From: Thermoplasmata archaeon
GTDB taxonomy: Archaea; Thermoplasmatota; Thermoplasmata; Lutacidiplasmatales; UBA184
DNA: 64,000 nucleotides
Assembly: GCA_021790425.1 (NCBI GenBank)
Contig: JAJYEA010000003.1
Coordinates: forward strand, 1 to 64,000
Direction of reading: 5' to 3'
Notes under the pieces: model-generated
The model's input: only the letters and a program-made list of their open reading frames with translations
Databases searched by the model: none
What the model was told of the DNA's origin: nothing
Made by a program: the position numbers and the translations under genes
Shown: positions 16,527 through 27,300 of the stretch, piece by piece
How positions within the stretch are numbered: the stretch's first letter is position 1
Layout: the number at the start of each line of letters is the position of its first letter

Positions 16527-17857
16527 GGGGACGCTCCGGGTATCAGGGTGCGACGGTCCGATCGCTCGCCGGCGTGGACCTCCGTGAGCAGTCGCTTGAC
16601 CGCCTCCGGCTCCCGGGCCTGATGGAGGGACCAGAGCATCTTCACGAAGGCGGTCTCGGGGAGCATGTCCCCCAGGTAGACCACGCCCTGGGCCATGAGC
16701 TCCCGGCCCCGGGAGTAGACGTACGGATCGACCACCCCTTCGAGACACTGGGTCGTCATGGCCACCACGAGCCCGGAGGCCGTGGCCCGCCCGGCCCAGG
16801 CGAGGAGTCCCGAGGGGGTGTGCCCCATCCCGGTCCCAGCGAGGACCACGCCCCGCGCGTTCTGCACGTGGGCCGCGATCGTCTCCTCCGTGAGCCCCGG
16901 GTGGATCCATACGAGTGAACCGTGGAGGTCGAAGCCCGGCTCGAGGCGGAGCGGGCCCGCCGAGCGGGGCCGATGGTCGGAGGAGAGCACGATCCCGCCG
17001 TCGACCCGCCCCAGGACGGGCTCGTTCCGGGTCTCGAAGGCGTCCCGACGGGTGGAGTGCATCTTCCGCACCCGGGTTCCACGATGGATCGACATCGGTC
17101 CGTCCGAGGGTTCCGCGTGCATCAGAACGACGACCTCACCGAGGTCCGCCTCGCGCGCCACGCGCACCGCGCTCTGGAGGTTGCTCACCCCGTCCGAGGA
17201 GGGGCGGTCGATGGAGCGCTGGGCCCCGACGAGCACGACCGGCCCGGGGAGGTCACGCAATTGGAACGCGAGGGCCCCTGCGGTGTAGGCCATGGTGTCC
17301 GTCCCGTGGGAGATCACCACCCCCCGGGCGCCCGCGCGGAACGCCTTCGCGGTCTCCTCGGCCAGGGTCTGCCAGTGCGAAGGACCGACGTCCTCGCTCA
17401 GGATGTCGAAGACCTCGCGAAGGTGCACCGGGCCCTCTCGCGAAAGCCCGGGGTGGATGCTCTCGAACGCCTGCTTGCCGTGGACCGGCGTCACGCCCCC
17501 GGTGGCGTAGTCGATGCGCGAGGCGATCGTCCCTCCGGTCGTGAGGATGACCACCGACCCGGGGGTGATCTCCTCCGGGCCGTTCTTGGACGACACCGCG
17601 CCCCCGTTCCTCGCCGGGTCCTGGCCCCAGAGGGGTCCCGGCGGCATATCGACCCGGGTCCCCGGGGGGAGGGGGATCCCGACGTTGTATCCGGAGGAAA
17701 GCTTGAGGGTCACGGTGCGGGGGCCGCTCAGCGGATTGCCGGGCATCAACCACCCCTGCCACCGCTCTCCCGTGGGCAGGACCAGGACCACCTCGGTCCC
17801 CGGGGGCGTCTTCCGAAGCACCTCCAGGGGGTCGGAGGCCGGGGCGGTTTCGGTCAT
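16523..17857 (-). CDS. gatD: Glu-tRNA(Gln) amidotransferase subunit D
   Basis: The 444-aa protein has an N-terminal beta-barrel domain (GTEVVLVLPTGERWQGWLMP) and a type I L-asparaginase-like domain. The nucleophile motif is ILTTGGTIASRID and the second catalytic motif is VISHGTDTMAYTA. GatD releases ammonia from a side-chain amide for GatE, and this pair is unique to archaea. The two genes overlap by four bases and are clearly one operon. Confidence 0.95.
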   Translation of the reverse strand: MTETAPASDPLEVLRKTPPGTEVVLVLPTGERWQGWLMPGNPLSGPRTVTLKLSSGYNVGIPLPPGTRVDMPPGPLWGQDPARNGGAVSSKNGPEEITPGSVVILTTGGTIASRIDYATGGVTPVHGKQAFESIHPGLSREGPVHLREVFDILSEDVGPSHWQTLAEETAKAFRAGARGVVISHGTDTMAYTAGALAFQLRDLPGPVVLVGAQRSIDRPSSDGVSNLQSAVRVAREADLGEVVVLMHAEPSDGPMSIHRGTRVRKMHSTRRDAFETRNEPVLGRVDGGIVLSSDHRPRSAGPLRLEPGFDLHGSLVWIHPGLTEETIAAHVQNARGVVLAGTGMGHTPSGLLAWAGRATASGLVVAMTTQCLEGVVDPYVYSRGRELMAQGVVYLGDMLPETAFVKMLWSLHQAREPEAVKRLLTEVHAGERSDRRTLIPGASP

Positions 17858-17991
17858 TTGGGCGGCCGAGAGACCGGCCGCATATAACGTGCCATCAACC
17901 CACCGCCGTTCAGGACGGGGGCGGGCAAGGCGTTCCGGGGTCGTTGTTGTCGGCGAAGTTATTAGGAACCCGGCCTCCTCCCTTCCCTCGT

Positions 17992-18097
17992 GCCCGTGTG
18001 GGGTAGCTACGGGGTGGGAACCACCCCTCCCCGCTACAATGGATCATCCTAGAGGCCTGCGGAGCCTCGGACCTGGGTTCGAATCCCAGCACGGGCG
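17992..18097 (+). tRNA. tRNA-Arg (GCG) with a large D-loop insertion
   Basis: The acceptor GCCCGTG pairs with CACGGGC (discriminator G). The anticodon arm is GAGGC-CTGCGGA-GCCTC (anticodon GCG at 18059-18061) and the T arm is CTGGG-TTCGAAT-CCCAG. The D-arm 5' part GGGTAGC equals that of the tRNA-Pro at 44.7 kb and the 3' part is GGATCATCCTA. Between them lie about 33 nt instead of 1-3. This insert folds as GTAGC/GCTAC around GGGGTGG-GAA-CCACCCC. Removing about 30 nt (near 18008-18037) restores a normal D loop, so a non-canonical intron is likely; the exact splice sites are not certain. Confidence 0.82.
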
Positions 18098-18159
18098 CTT
18101 ATCCCTCTAAGCGCAGGGTCGCCGGAGGGGACCCACGCGAGACCGGACGGGATCCTCCA

Positions 18160-19191
18160 CTACCGTCGGTTCGCACCCGCGCCGTGGTTCCCCGCGGGGG
18201 AACCCGAGGGCGAGGATTCTCCGGGAATGGGATGGACGCCCGGGACGTTCTCGGGAAGGTCGATGATGCCCTCGGATACCCGGGCCTCGTAGCGGCTCAT
18301 GCCGTGGAAGAGTTCGCGGATCCACTTCTGGGAGGCGAACCAGGCGATGGGTGCCACCGCCGTCCCCGCGAGCGCCGCCCAGACGATCATCGGGCTCACG
18401 TCAGCGGCGCTCGGCATCCCGAGGATCGTGGCCGCGGTGTTCGGGAAGAGGATGACGGTGGCCACCACGGCCAGGATGAGGGTCACGTAGGAGAGCCCGA
18501 GCATCCGGATGTTGGAGATGTTCGAGAGCTCGGCGATCCGGTTCGAGACCGCGGCCATGCGGTTCGCCACGAGCTGCAGCTGGTTCGCCTGCTCGGCCTG
18601 TCGGATCATGAAGATGTCCGTGAGCGCGCTCTGCGTGGCCTGGGTCATGTCCCGGAGCCGGAGGAGTTCCTCCTGGGAGGTGCGGAGCGGCGCCCGGGCG
18701 TTCTCGGCCAGCGGGAGCAGCCGTCCCTCCACGAAATCGGCCACGGCACTGATCGTCCGGCCCAGCTCGGCGCGGACGGTCGCGGTCTTCCGCTTGAGCT
18801 CGAGCACAGCGATCGCAGGGGCGTGCAACGGATCCTTTTCCAGCTCTGCCAGTGAGCGTTCCACATCCTCGATCCGTTCCAGCGAGGTACGGCTCATCTG
18901 GGTGATCGAGTCAAAGACCTGGCCCGACCCACCGGTGATCTGGAGCTCGGCGGAAGGATTCACGTCGGGATGGAACTCCCCGGCATCGTCGAGGACCTTG
19001 ATGTGGGTGCCGTCCGACCAGAAGGCGACCGGCCGTACCTGGAAGTTTCCGTCGATGAGCGCCAGGTGGACCATCACCTGCCGGTGACGCCGGTTCACGA
19101 CGTTCCCGGGTCGACGGCCCGTGTGCAGGCCCAGCGCTAGATAGGCGTCGGTGAGGCTCTTTGGCCCGTTCGCGGGCGGGGTCGTTTCCAC
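18160..19191 (-). CDS. CorA-like two-helix membrane protein lacking the GMN motif
   Basis: The 343-aa protein has a mixed N-terminal domain (about 1-100), a long helical region (about 110-235) and two closely spaced C-terminal membrane helices (about 240-265 and 280-300) followed by a Pro/Ser/Gly-rich tail. The helical stalk plus two terminal membrane segments is the plan of CorA divalent-cation channels. The first membrane helix ends in ATILGMPSAAD where CorA has the selectivity motif GMN. It is therefore a divergent CorA-like protein whose substrate is uncertain. No operon partner is visible. Confidence 0.55.
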   Translation of the reverse strand: METTPPANGPKSLTDAYLALGLHTGRRPGNVVNRRHRQVMVHLALIDGNFQVRPVAFWSDGTHIKVLDDAGEFHPDVNPSAELQITGGSGQVFDSITQMSRTSLERIEDVERSLAELEKDPLHAPAIAVLELKRKTATVRAELGRTISAVADFVEGRLLPLAENARAPLRTSQEELLRLRDMTQATQSALTDIFMIRQAEQANQLQLVANRMAAVSNRIAELSNISNIRMLGLSYVTLILAVVATVILFPNTAATILGMPSAADVSPMIVWAALAGTAVAPIAWFASQKWIRELFHGMSRYEARVSEGIIDLPENVPGVHPIPGESSPSGSPAGNHGAGANRR

Positions 19192-19367
19192 GGCGGCGGG
19201 AAAACCGGCCAGGCTTTTGGCTTTGCGGTGGCATCCGTGACTGGCCTCGTTGCGTCGGACCCCGGGTCCCGCGGACCCCTACGGACGCTCGGGCCAGGGG
19301 CCCGGCGCGACCTCCCGGTGGGGTGCGTTCCCCGGCCTGGCGAGGATATCCGGATGGACGACCCGAC

Positions 19368-20642
19368 TCAGAACCGCCAGGAACCCTGGCGGCGCTGGCC
19401 GGACGGACGTCCCCGGCTCGGGCCATGGCGGGAGGCAGGGTGGGTGCCGGCGTGGCCCCGCGGGCCCATCGAGGGCCCGGACCGGTGGGTCCATTGCCCC
19501 TCCCGGGGAATGGTGAGGCCCAGGAACTTCTCGATGGTATCGAAGTCGTCCGACTCCTCCCGTGCCACGAGCGTGATCGCCTGTCCCTGCCGTTGCGCCC
19601 GGGCGGTGCGTCCGACCCGGTGAACGTAGGTCTCGGGCTCGTGGGGAACATCGTAGTTGATGACGTGGCTCACGCCCTCGACGTCGATCCCCCGCGCGGC
19701 GATGTCGGTGGCGACGAGCACCGGGTGGTGGCCCCGTCGGAACCCCTCGAGGGCCCGCACGCGCTGCCCCTGGCTCTTGTCACCATGGATGACGCCCACG
19801 CGCACTCCCCGCTGGGAGAGCTGATGGGCGAGCCGGTCGGCTCGGTGCTTAGTGCGGGCGAAGACGAGGACGCTGATCATGTCCTCCCGTTCGAGCAATC
19901 CGAGGAGGACCTCGGTCTTCCGGTCCCCGTCCACGAGGACCGCCGTGTGGCTCACTCCCGCGGCGGCCACGGTGGTCTCCTGCATCCGGATCATCCGGGG
20001 GTTCGAAAGGAAATCCCGGGAGAGACGGACGATCTCGGGCGGCATCGTGGCGGAGAAGAGCATCGTCTGGCGTTCCCGGGGCAGCCGCTCGATGATCGTG
20101 CGCACGTCCGGGAGGAATCCCATGTCGAGCATGCGGTCGCCCTCGTCGAGGACGAGGATGCGGAGGGAACGGAAGTCCACGTAGCCGCGTCGCATGTGGT
20201 CCAGCAGCCGCCCGGGGGTGGCCACGATGATCTCGGCGCCCCGGCGGAGGGCGCGCTCCTGGGGCTCCATCCCCACTCCTCCGTAGACGGCGGCGCCCCT
20301 GAGGTGGGTATGCCGCCCGAGCTTCGTGAGGAACTGCTCGGCCTGGATCGCGAGCTCGCGCGTGGGGGTCAGGATCAGGGCCTGGATCCGGCCCGTCGGG
20401 GCCCCCATGAGACGCTCCAGGATCGGCAGCAGGAAGGCCGCGGTCTTGCCGCTCCCCGTCTGCGCGGTGCCGATGACATCGCGGCCGAGGACGGCGGCCG
20501 GGATGGCCCCGGCCTGGATGGGGGTGGGCTGGGTGTAGCCCATCTCCTTGACCCCCTGCAGCAGGGAGGCATGGAGGGGCATCTGGTCAAAGTGTTCGAT
20601 CGGCTTAGTCGCTTCTCCTTCGTGGCGTTGGGGCTCGCTCAT
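19368..20642 (-). CDS. DEAD-box family ATP-dependent RNA helicase (DEGD variant)
   Basis: The 424-aa protein has a Q motif (FDQMPLHASLLQGV...TQPTPIQ), Walker A AQTGSGKT, PTRELA, VATPGRL, motif II LVLDEGDRML, SAT (FSATMP), and C-terminal motifs VFARTK, DIAARGIDVEGV and HRVGRTARA. Motif II reads DEGD rather than DEAD. A short basic, Gly/Arg/Ser-rich tail follows. I start at MSEPQRHEGE because a TATA-like TATTTAAACC about 70 nt upstream predicts transcription inside the longer ORF of the track. It likely remodels rRNA or mRNA. Confidence 0.9.
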   Translation of the reverse strand: MSEPQRHEGEATKPIEHFDQMPLHASLLQGVKEMGYTQPTPIQAGAIPAAVLGRDVIGTAQTGSGKTAAFLLPILERLMGAPTGRIQALILTPTRELAIQAEQFLTKLGRHTHLRGAAVYGGVGMEPQERALRRGAEIIVATPGRLLDHMRRGYVDFRSLRILVLDEGDRMLDMGFLPDVRTIIERLPRERQTMLFSATMPPEIVRLSRDFLSNPRMIRMQETTVAAAGVSHTAVLVDGDRKTEVLLGLLEREDMISVLVFARTKHRADRLAHQLSQRGVRVGVIHGDKSQGQRVRALEGFRRGHHPVLVATDIAARGIDVEGVSHVINYDVPHEPETYVHRVGRTARAQRQGQAITLVAREESDDFDTIEKFLGLTIPREGQWTHRSGPSMGPRGHAGTHPASRHGPSRGRPSGQRRQGSWRF

Positions 20643-20893
20643 GTTCGTTTCAGGCGCCCCAACTGACTCAACCGATGGGGAATCCGTCGACTTCACGGCG
20701 AGCACGCACGTTAGGTTTAAATAGATTCCCCCAAAGCCGGTGCCGCGTGCGTGGGGGGCCGGACCCCAGCACGGGGCGCCGCGGGCGCCCTTCTCAGCCT
20801 CGGGCGGGGGAAGTCCCCGGGGGGAAACACGGCTCCGGCCCATGAACGCTTTCTACTGCGCGAAAAGCGCGGTCTTTCGTGTCCGGACGAGAC

Positions 20894-23800
20894 TCACTCC
20901 ATCCCGGCCGGCTCAGTCGGCGGAGCAGGAGCGGAGGGTTCCTCGGCACGAGGACTCGCGGAATCGGGCGCATCCTCTTCGGGGCTCGAGGAGCGGGCCC
21001 GCTCTCCGGAACCTTCCGCAGCGCCGGGTCTCGACAAGCCCCGGCGCTTCCGGATCAGCAGCAACACCACCAGGGCCGCGATCGCAGCACCCCCGAGGAC
21101 GGCGTAGGCGGTGCTTCCCGGGAGACCCAGCAATGTCGACGGTTTGGCCGCCGGCTTCGTGAAATGGATGACCACAGGTGAAACCGCGGGTCCGCGGACG
21201 ACCAAAGTACCTGCGGACGGGGTGCCCGAATAGCCCGCGGTCCTCCCGATGGCATACGAGTAGGTCCCGTTCGCCTCATCGAAGGAGATCACGTTGGTCG
21301 TCGAGTGGGCCAGCACCCCCGCCATCGATATCGACCAGTTCGTGCCCTGCGGGAGCCCCGTCTCCGAGAAGAGCACCGTGTACAGGGGGGGCGGTAAGGC
21401 CACGAAGAGAATGGTCGATGTGACCGCTCCACCGCTGACGTTCACGGTCCCGGTCGAGGGAGCACCCGCATACCCCGGCACGCTGTTCACAGCGTAGGCG
21501 TAGGTGCCGTCGGGTTCGAGGAAGGACACCTCCGGGGAGGTCGATGCGTTGATCACCCCGGCCAAGGTCACGGACCAACCGGTTCCACTCCGGAGACCCG
21601 ACTCGCTGAAGGTCACCGGGAACATCGCGGGGGTGGCATTGACGAACGTGATGGCCGTCTCCAAGGGACTGGAGTCGGCGGCCACCGACCCCGAGGCGGG
21701 AGTGGCGACAAACCCCGGTACGGTCCCGACGATGAAGCCGTAATTCCCGTACGTCTCTGAGAAGGAGATCGGTGAGGGGGTTATCCCGTAACCGAACACT
21801 CCTCCCAGGCTTATCGACCAGGTCACCCCTGCCGGGAGGCCGACCTCGACGAAGCCCACGGTGTAGACGACCGGGGTGAAGGCTACCTGGACGGAGACGG
21901 AGCTGCCCAGGATCGTGACGGTGCCGACGGAGGGGGAGACCGAGTACCCGGCCGGGCCCGTCACCGCGAAAGGATAGGAGTTGTCGGTCTCGGCGAAGGT
22001 GACCGAGGAGCCACTCGAGGTGAGGGTCGTCCCGTTGAGTCGGACCGACCAGGAAGAACTGGTCGGCAGACCCTGGGCGGTGAAGGTCGCGTTGTACGGA
22101 GTGGTCCCCCCAAAGCCATCCGAGATGATGGCGACCGCCCCGTCCTCCGTAAGGTAGATGAGGTGATTGTCCGGGTCGTACACTCCGTAGCGAGGGGTCG
22201 CCCCCACGTCGAGAACGGATATCTTGTGATACGCCAAAGCCGACAGGACGGTGACGTTGGCGGAATCATACTCGGACACGAAGACCTCGCCGTTTCCACT
22301 GTCGTAGATGGTATCCCAGGGCAACCATCCGACGGGGCCTATGGTGGCGGTGACGGAGTTCGAGGTGTCGGCGATCACGCTGACGCTGTTGACGAGGCTG
22401 TTCGCAACCAAGATCGTCCCCTGCCCGAAATCGTAGGACTCCCCCCAGGAGCCTGACGAGGTGTTCACATGGACGATGACGGTATCGTTCGAGCCCGAGA
22501 GGATCGCCACGCCCTGCCATCCCTCCGCTCCCTGCGAGACGAAGATCTCGTCCTTGGAACTGTCGAAGACCACACCCTCGGAATGGGGGCCCGCGTCGAC
22601 TCCCTTCACGACCGTGTTGGAACTGTCCGAGATCACCTGAAGCGAGGGTGACGAGCCGCCAGCGGGGATGGCCACATAGACCTCCCCGTTCAGGGGATCG
22701 TACGCGATCCCTTGGGGATCGGGTAGGACGTTGATCGAGGCCACGACGGTGTTGTTGACGTCGGAGATCACACCCACGGTGCCGTTGTAATTCGGATAGG
22801 CGCCCTCACACGTGACGAACACCTCGCCCCTTCCACTGTCGTAGGCCAGGTCGAAGGGGTTCGGGCAGGCCCAGACCGTGGCCACGACACGGTTGGTGTC
22901 CGTGGAGATCACATAGACCATGCTGGTAAGTTCGCTCGCGACGAAGATCTCGTGTCTCGCGGGGTCGTACACGACCCCCTGAGGGTCGGTCGCCGTCGGG
23001 ATGTTGGCCACCACGCGGTCGAGGGCGTCCGAGATGACGCTGAGACTCCCCGCGTTGCCATTCGCGACGACTACGGTTCCCTTGCCGGAGTCCAGAGCTA
23101 TGCCCTGGGCACCGTCTCCGACCGTGACATTGGCCACCTCCCGGTCCGAAATGTCCGAGATCACGCCGACCACCCCAGCACCGTTGTCCGTGGTGGCGAC
23201 GAAGACCTGGCGGGTGGCGGGGTCGTACGTGAGTTGGTAGGGATATCCCACCAGCGGGATCGATGCCACCACGCTGTCCTGGAAATCGGAGATTACGTCC
23301 ACCGACGTCGGGTTCTGTAGGGCGACGAAGACCTCACCGAGAGTTGGGTCGTAGGCGACGCCCTCAGGGCTCTGGCCGCTCAGACCGATGGTCGCCACGA
23401 CGCTGTTGTTCGAATCCGAGATCACCGAGACCGTGTTGGAGGTGGAAGACGACGCGAACACCTCCCCCATCTGACTGTCGTAGGCGATGCCGCTGGTGTC
23501 CCCACTCACCCCGACGGAGGCGATGATTTGGTTCGTCGAGTCCGAGACCACGTCGATACCACCCGAGGTCGAGACGAAGACCTCTCCCTTGGCGCTATCA
23601 TACGCCAACCCCGTGGGAACGGCATACAAAGGGGTAGAGCTTGTCACGGTGTTGTTCGAATCCGATATCACATACAGCAGGTGAGAGTTCGCTCCGGCCA
23701 CGAAGATCTCTCCCTTCCCACTGTCGTAGGCCATGAGGGCGGGAGAGAGACCCATGCCACCGATGGCACGCACGACCGAGGTGGAGTCGTTGTAGACCAG

Positions 23801-24151
23801 GATCGGGTCGCCCGAGCCGGCGGAGGACACGAAGACCTCGCCCCGTCCACTGTCGTAGACCAGGGACTGCGGGCGATAGTCCTGAGGCAGCGATGGGTTG
23901 CCCGGAGAGAGGGTGTTGTTCCACGGTTCCAAGGTGTCGGCGACGAAGGAGGGACCGTAGGCAGAGGGCACCGTCGTGCGAGCTGGGGGGGAAGCAATGG
24001 AGGGGACCCCGGCGGTACCCCGTGGGAGGGATCTCGTGGGTGCGAAGGCCTGAGGGTGCCCCATGAGGACGGCGGTGGCCGGCAGGAGCATCAGGGTCAC
24101 CGCCGCGAGCCCGACCGCGACCCGAAACCTTGCGGCACGGTCCGGGACCAT
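20894..24151 (-). CDS. Secreted YVTN-type beta-propeller surface protein
   Basis: The 1,085-aa protein has a signal peptide (RFRVAVGLAAVTLMLLPATAV), about 14 repeats of roughly 42 residues of the type YDSGRGEVFVS...VISDSNNTVVA (YVTN/NHL-like beta-propeller blades), then four or five Ig-like repeats with the motif FSESGLRSGTGWSVTL, a C-terminal membrane helix and a charged cytoplasmic tail. It should be anchored in the membrane with the repeats outside. A TATA-like CTTATACG about 25 nt before the chosen ATG supports the start and a leaderless transcript. Function is unknown; adhesion or substrate binding is likely. Confidence 0.75.
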   Translation of the reverse strand: MVPDRAARFRVAVGLAAVTLMLLPATAVLMGHPQAFAPTRSLPRGTAGVPSIASPPARTTVPSAYGPSFVADTLEPWNNTLSPGNPSLPQDYRPQSLVYDSGRGEVFVSSAGSGDPILVYNDSTSVVRAIGGMGLSPALMAYDSGKGEIFVAGANSHLLYVISDSNNTVTSSTPLYAVPTGLAYDSAKGEVFVSTSGGIDVVSDSTNQIIASVGVSGDTSGIAYDSQMGEVFASSSTSNTVSVISDSNNSVVATIGLSGQSPEGVAYDPTLGEVFVALQNPTSVDVISDFQDSVVASIPLVGYPYQLTYDPATRQVFVATTDNGAGVVGVISDISDREVANVTVGDGAQGIALDSGKGTVVVANGNAGSLSVISDALDRVVANIPTATDPQGVVYDPARHEIFVASELTSMVYVISTDTNRVVATVWACPNPFDLAYDSGRGEVFVTCEGAYPNYNGTVGVISDVNNTVVASINVLPDPQGIAYDPLNGEVYVAIPAGGSSPSLQVISDSSNTVVKGVDAGPHSEGVVFDSSKDEIFVSQGAEGWQGVAILSGSNDTVIVHVNTSSGSWGESYDFGQGTILVANSLVNSVSVIADTSNSVTATIGPVGWLPWDTIYDSGNGEVFVSEYDSANVTVLSALAYHKISVLDVGATPRYGVYDPDNHLIYLTEDGAVAIISDGFGGTTPYNATFTAQGLPTSSSWSVRLNGTTLTSSGSSVTFAETDNSYPFAVTGPAGYSVSPSVGTVTILGSSVSVQVAFTPVVYTVGFVEVGLPAGVTWSISLGGVFGYGITPSPISFSETYGNYGFIVGTVPGFVATPASGSVAADSSPLETAITFVNATPAMFPVTFSESGLRSGTGWSVTLAGVINASTSPEVSFLEPDGTYAYAVNSVPGYAGAPSTGTVNVSGGAVTSTILFVALPPPLYTVLFSETGLPQGTNWSISMAGVLAHSTTNVISFDEANGTYSYAIGRTAGYSGTPSAGTLVVRGPAVSPVVIHFTKPAAKPSTLLGLPGSTAYAVLGGAAIAALVVLLLIRKRRGLSRPGAAEGSGERARSSSPEEDAPDSASPRAEEPSAPAPPTEPAGME

Positions 24152-24366
24152 GCGGATTAGAGGGGGTACTGACGTATAAGCGCTCTGACAAGGGCCGGTC
24201 ATCGGCAAGCGGTCTCGATCGCGGCGTCGGCGAACTCGACGGATCCGCTCCGGCAGGTACGTCGACGACCTTGCACAGCGCGTTACCCTCCGCCCCCGAG
24301 GCCCACGGTGGGAGCTAGGTCATATACTGTGAGAACCCTTCGCACCCTCATTCGGGGGGATGGGGG

Positions 24367-27300
24367 TTGCGCGTCTCCGTGCGGAGTTGGGGAGCGATCG
24401 CCTTGGTCGTGGTGACCGTCTTGGTGTTCTCGGGGGAAGTGAATGGCATCATCTCCCCAACGACGGGTCCTTCACTGGCTCGTCCCGTGGGGAACGCGGG
24501 GTTGCCAACGGCACCGAGCCCGCAAACCAGCAGTCTCCCGGCCTTCCCGAACAACCTCACCCATTTCATCTACGTGGTGCGGGAGAACCACGTCTTCGAC
24601 GACTACCTGGGGGATTGCCACACGACCATCAACTCCTCCTGCAATGACAACACCGACTACTCGAGCCAGACCAACTACCAGGCGGACGTGCCCTTCCTGC
24701 ACGACCTCGCGCGCAACTACACGGTCTTTGACAACATGTACTCCTCGATCGATCCGTACTCCTCGCAGGGCCATGCCTACCTCCTCACCGCGGACGCGAG
24801 CGGGACCGACCTCTGCGCGACCGGAGGGGTCGAGGGCACGGGCTCGAGCTCGGAGTGGGGGGTCTACAACTCCTCGAGCGTGCAGTCCGGATACTGCTCC
24901 TTCCTGTCGGATGGCAACGATGAGAACTACCCCTCAGGGGGGTCGATCTTCGACCGCTTCCTCGGCCCCAACGTCACCCAGACGGACGGGACCCCCTCCT
25001 TCTTGACGATCGGGGACATCATCTGGAACGTGGCGAGCCCGGGCTGCTCCGTGGCCGCGACCACTGGGATCCCCGGGTCGCTCCCCGGGAACAACCAGTC
25101 CGTGGAGCACCTCACCGGATGCACGAACGGTTGGTGGTACAATTCCTCCACCAGCTCCGCCACGATGCCGCCGGTCGTGAACCCCGTCACGGGAGTGCCC
25201 GAGGAGCTCTTCGTCTGCCAGGACTACTGCAAGACGGGGCCCTCCCCGTACCTGGACCAGGACTCCGCCTACGCGTTCATCAGCTACGTGAAGGACTACG
25301 GCCTCCCCACCTACACCTACGTCCGGCTGGGCGACGACCACCCGGGAAGCCTCTGCGGCTCTTCCGAACCGTACGCGACGTGCATCCAGTGGAACGACGC
25401 CTCCCTCAAGCTCATCGTCCAGGACATCCTGAACTCCACGAGCCCCTACGCGAACAACACCGTCATCGCGATCACCCAAGACGACACCCAGAACGGTCAG
25501 AACGGGCCCGACCACATCAACAACGGGCGCCGCCTTCCCTTCGTGCTCGTGGCCTCCCACCAGGTGATGCGCTCGGGAGCGAGCAACCCGGCCTCCTGCG
25601 GCATCGCGGCTTCCTACGGGCACTGCGGCCTCGTGATCCACCCGACGTACAACACGTCGAACGTCCTCGCGGTCATGGAGCGGGTCGAGATGAACGTCAA
25701 TCCGTCCGTCTTCTACACCGGAGGGACCTCCCCGAACAGGTTCGCGTTCCCGATGGAGCAGAACGACTACCTCGCGGAGCTCGACCCGCTCGAGCCCGTC
25801 TGGAAGTGCGGGGAGGCCGGCGTCCCGTGCAACACGGGCGTCATCTCGCAGGTCCTGACCTCAACCACCGTGTCGCCCAATCCGGTGAACGCGGCCGCGG
25901 GGAGCACCGTGGGCCTCACGGCGAGTGCTCTCGACCAGAACGGCCGGGCCATCAGCGGAGCCTCCTTCGCCTGGAGCCTCAACCCGGCGAACCTGGGGAC
26001 CCTTTCCTCGATGACGGGCTCGGCGGTCACCTTCACCGCCGCGAGCTCCGCCGGGTCGGGGACCGTCTGTGAAAACGCGACCTACAGCGCGGTCACGCAG
26101 ATGGGATGCGCCCCGGTCACCGTCTCCACCACCGTGACGCTCGCGTCGGTCGCCCTCGCGCCCCCCGGACCGGTCTCCGTGCTGCCGAGCCACCCCCTCA
26201 ACTTCACGGCAAGCTCGTCCGGATCGAACGGACAGCCGCTCACCGGTTCCACGACCTTCGCTTGGACCGTGAACACCACGGTCTACGGCGCCCTGAACGC
26301 GTCGACCGGCTCCTCGGTGACGTTCAATGCCGGTACCTCGAACGGGAACCTGACCCTCTGCGTGAACGGCACGTATTCTGGGGTGACGAGGATGGCCTGT
26401 GACGCGGTCTCGGTCTCCCAGGCGGCCCCTGCCCTCACGTCCGTCACCCTCACCCCGCTGACCGTGTCGCTTCTTTCGGGAGGGGTCCAAACGTTCGATG
26501 CGCAGGCGATGGACCAGTACAGCCACCCGATCACCTCCGGGATCACCTACCAGTGGACCGTGAGCCCGGCCAGCCTGGGCACCGCTACCCCGGCCAGCGG
26601 CACGTCGAACACCACGACCTTCACGGCGGCGACGACGTCCACCGGAGCCACGGGCACGCTCACCGTGTCGGCGATCAACGCGCTCACCACGCTCGTCACC
26701 CGGACGGCGTCCGTGACGGTCCGGCCCCAGACGGGCCCACCCACGATCTCGAGCTTCACGGCCTCTCCGGCCACGCTCGCCCTGGGGGGAACCACGTTCC
26801 TCAACGTTTCCGCCACCGGGGGAACGGGAACCCTGACCTACTCCTATACGGGACTTCCCTCGCCCTGCGCCAGCCAGGACCTGCCGAGCATCACCTGCCC
26901 CGCGGGAGCCGCCGGTACGTATTCGGTCACCGTCACGGTCTCGGACGCGGCCACCCCTCCGCGGACGGCCACCGCGACCATCGGGTTCACGGTCTTCGCT
27001 CCGCCGAGCATCGCGTCCTTCACCGCCTCGCCCGCCACCATCGCGCCGGGAGGGACCACCACGCTCACCGTCACGGCCTCCGGCGGTCTCGGACCGCTCT
27101 CGTACGGCTACTCCGGGCTTCCATCCCCCTGCGCGAGCGCGAACCAGAGCTCGATCACCTGTTCCACCACGGCGTCGGGCACCTACCCGGTCACGGTGAC
27201 CGTGTCGGACTCGGCCGCGACCCCCCACACGGCGACGAACACCACCTCGTTCACGGTGCAGACCGCGACCAGCCCCTTGACCCTCCAGTACTTCTACGCC

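Noticed and set aside
17992-18097. tRNA-Pro(CGG) reading of the tRNA at 18.0 kb
   Set aside because: The seven-base loop CTGCGGA in a perfect 5-bp stem puts GCG, not CGG, at the anticodon.
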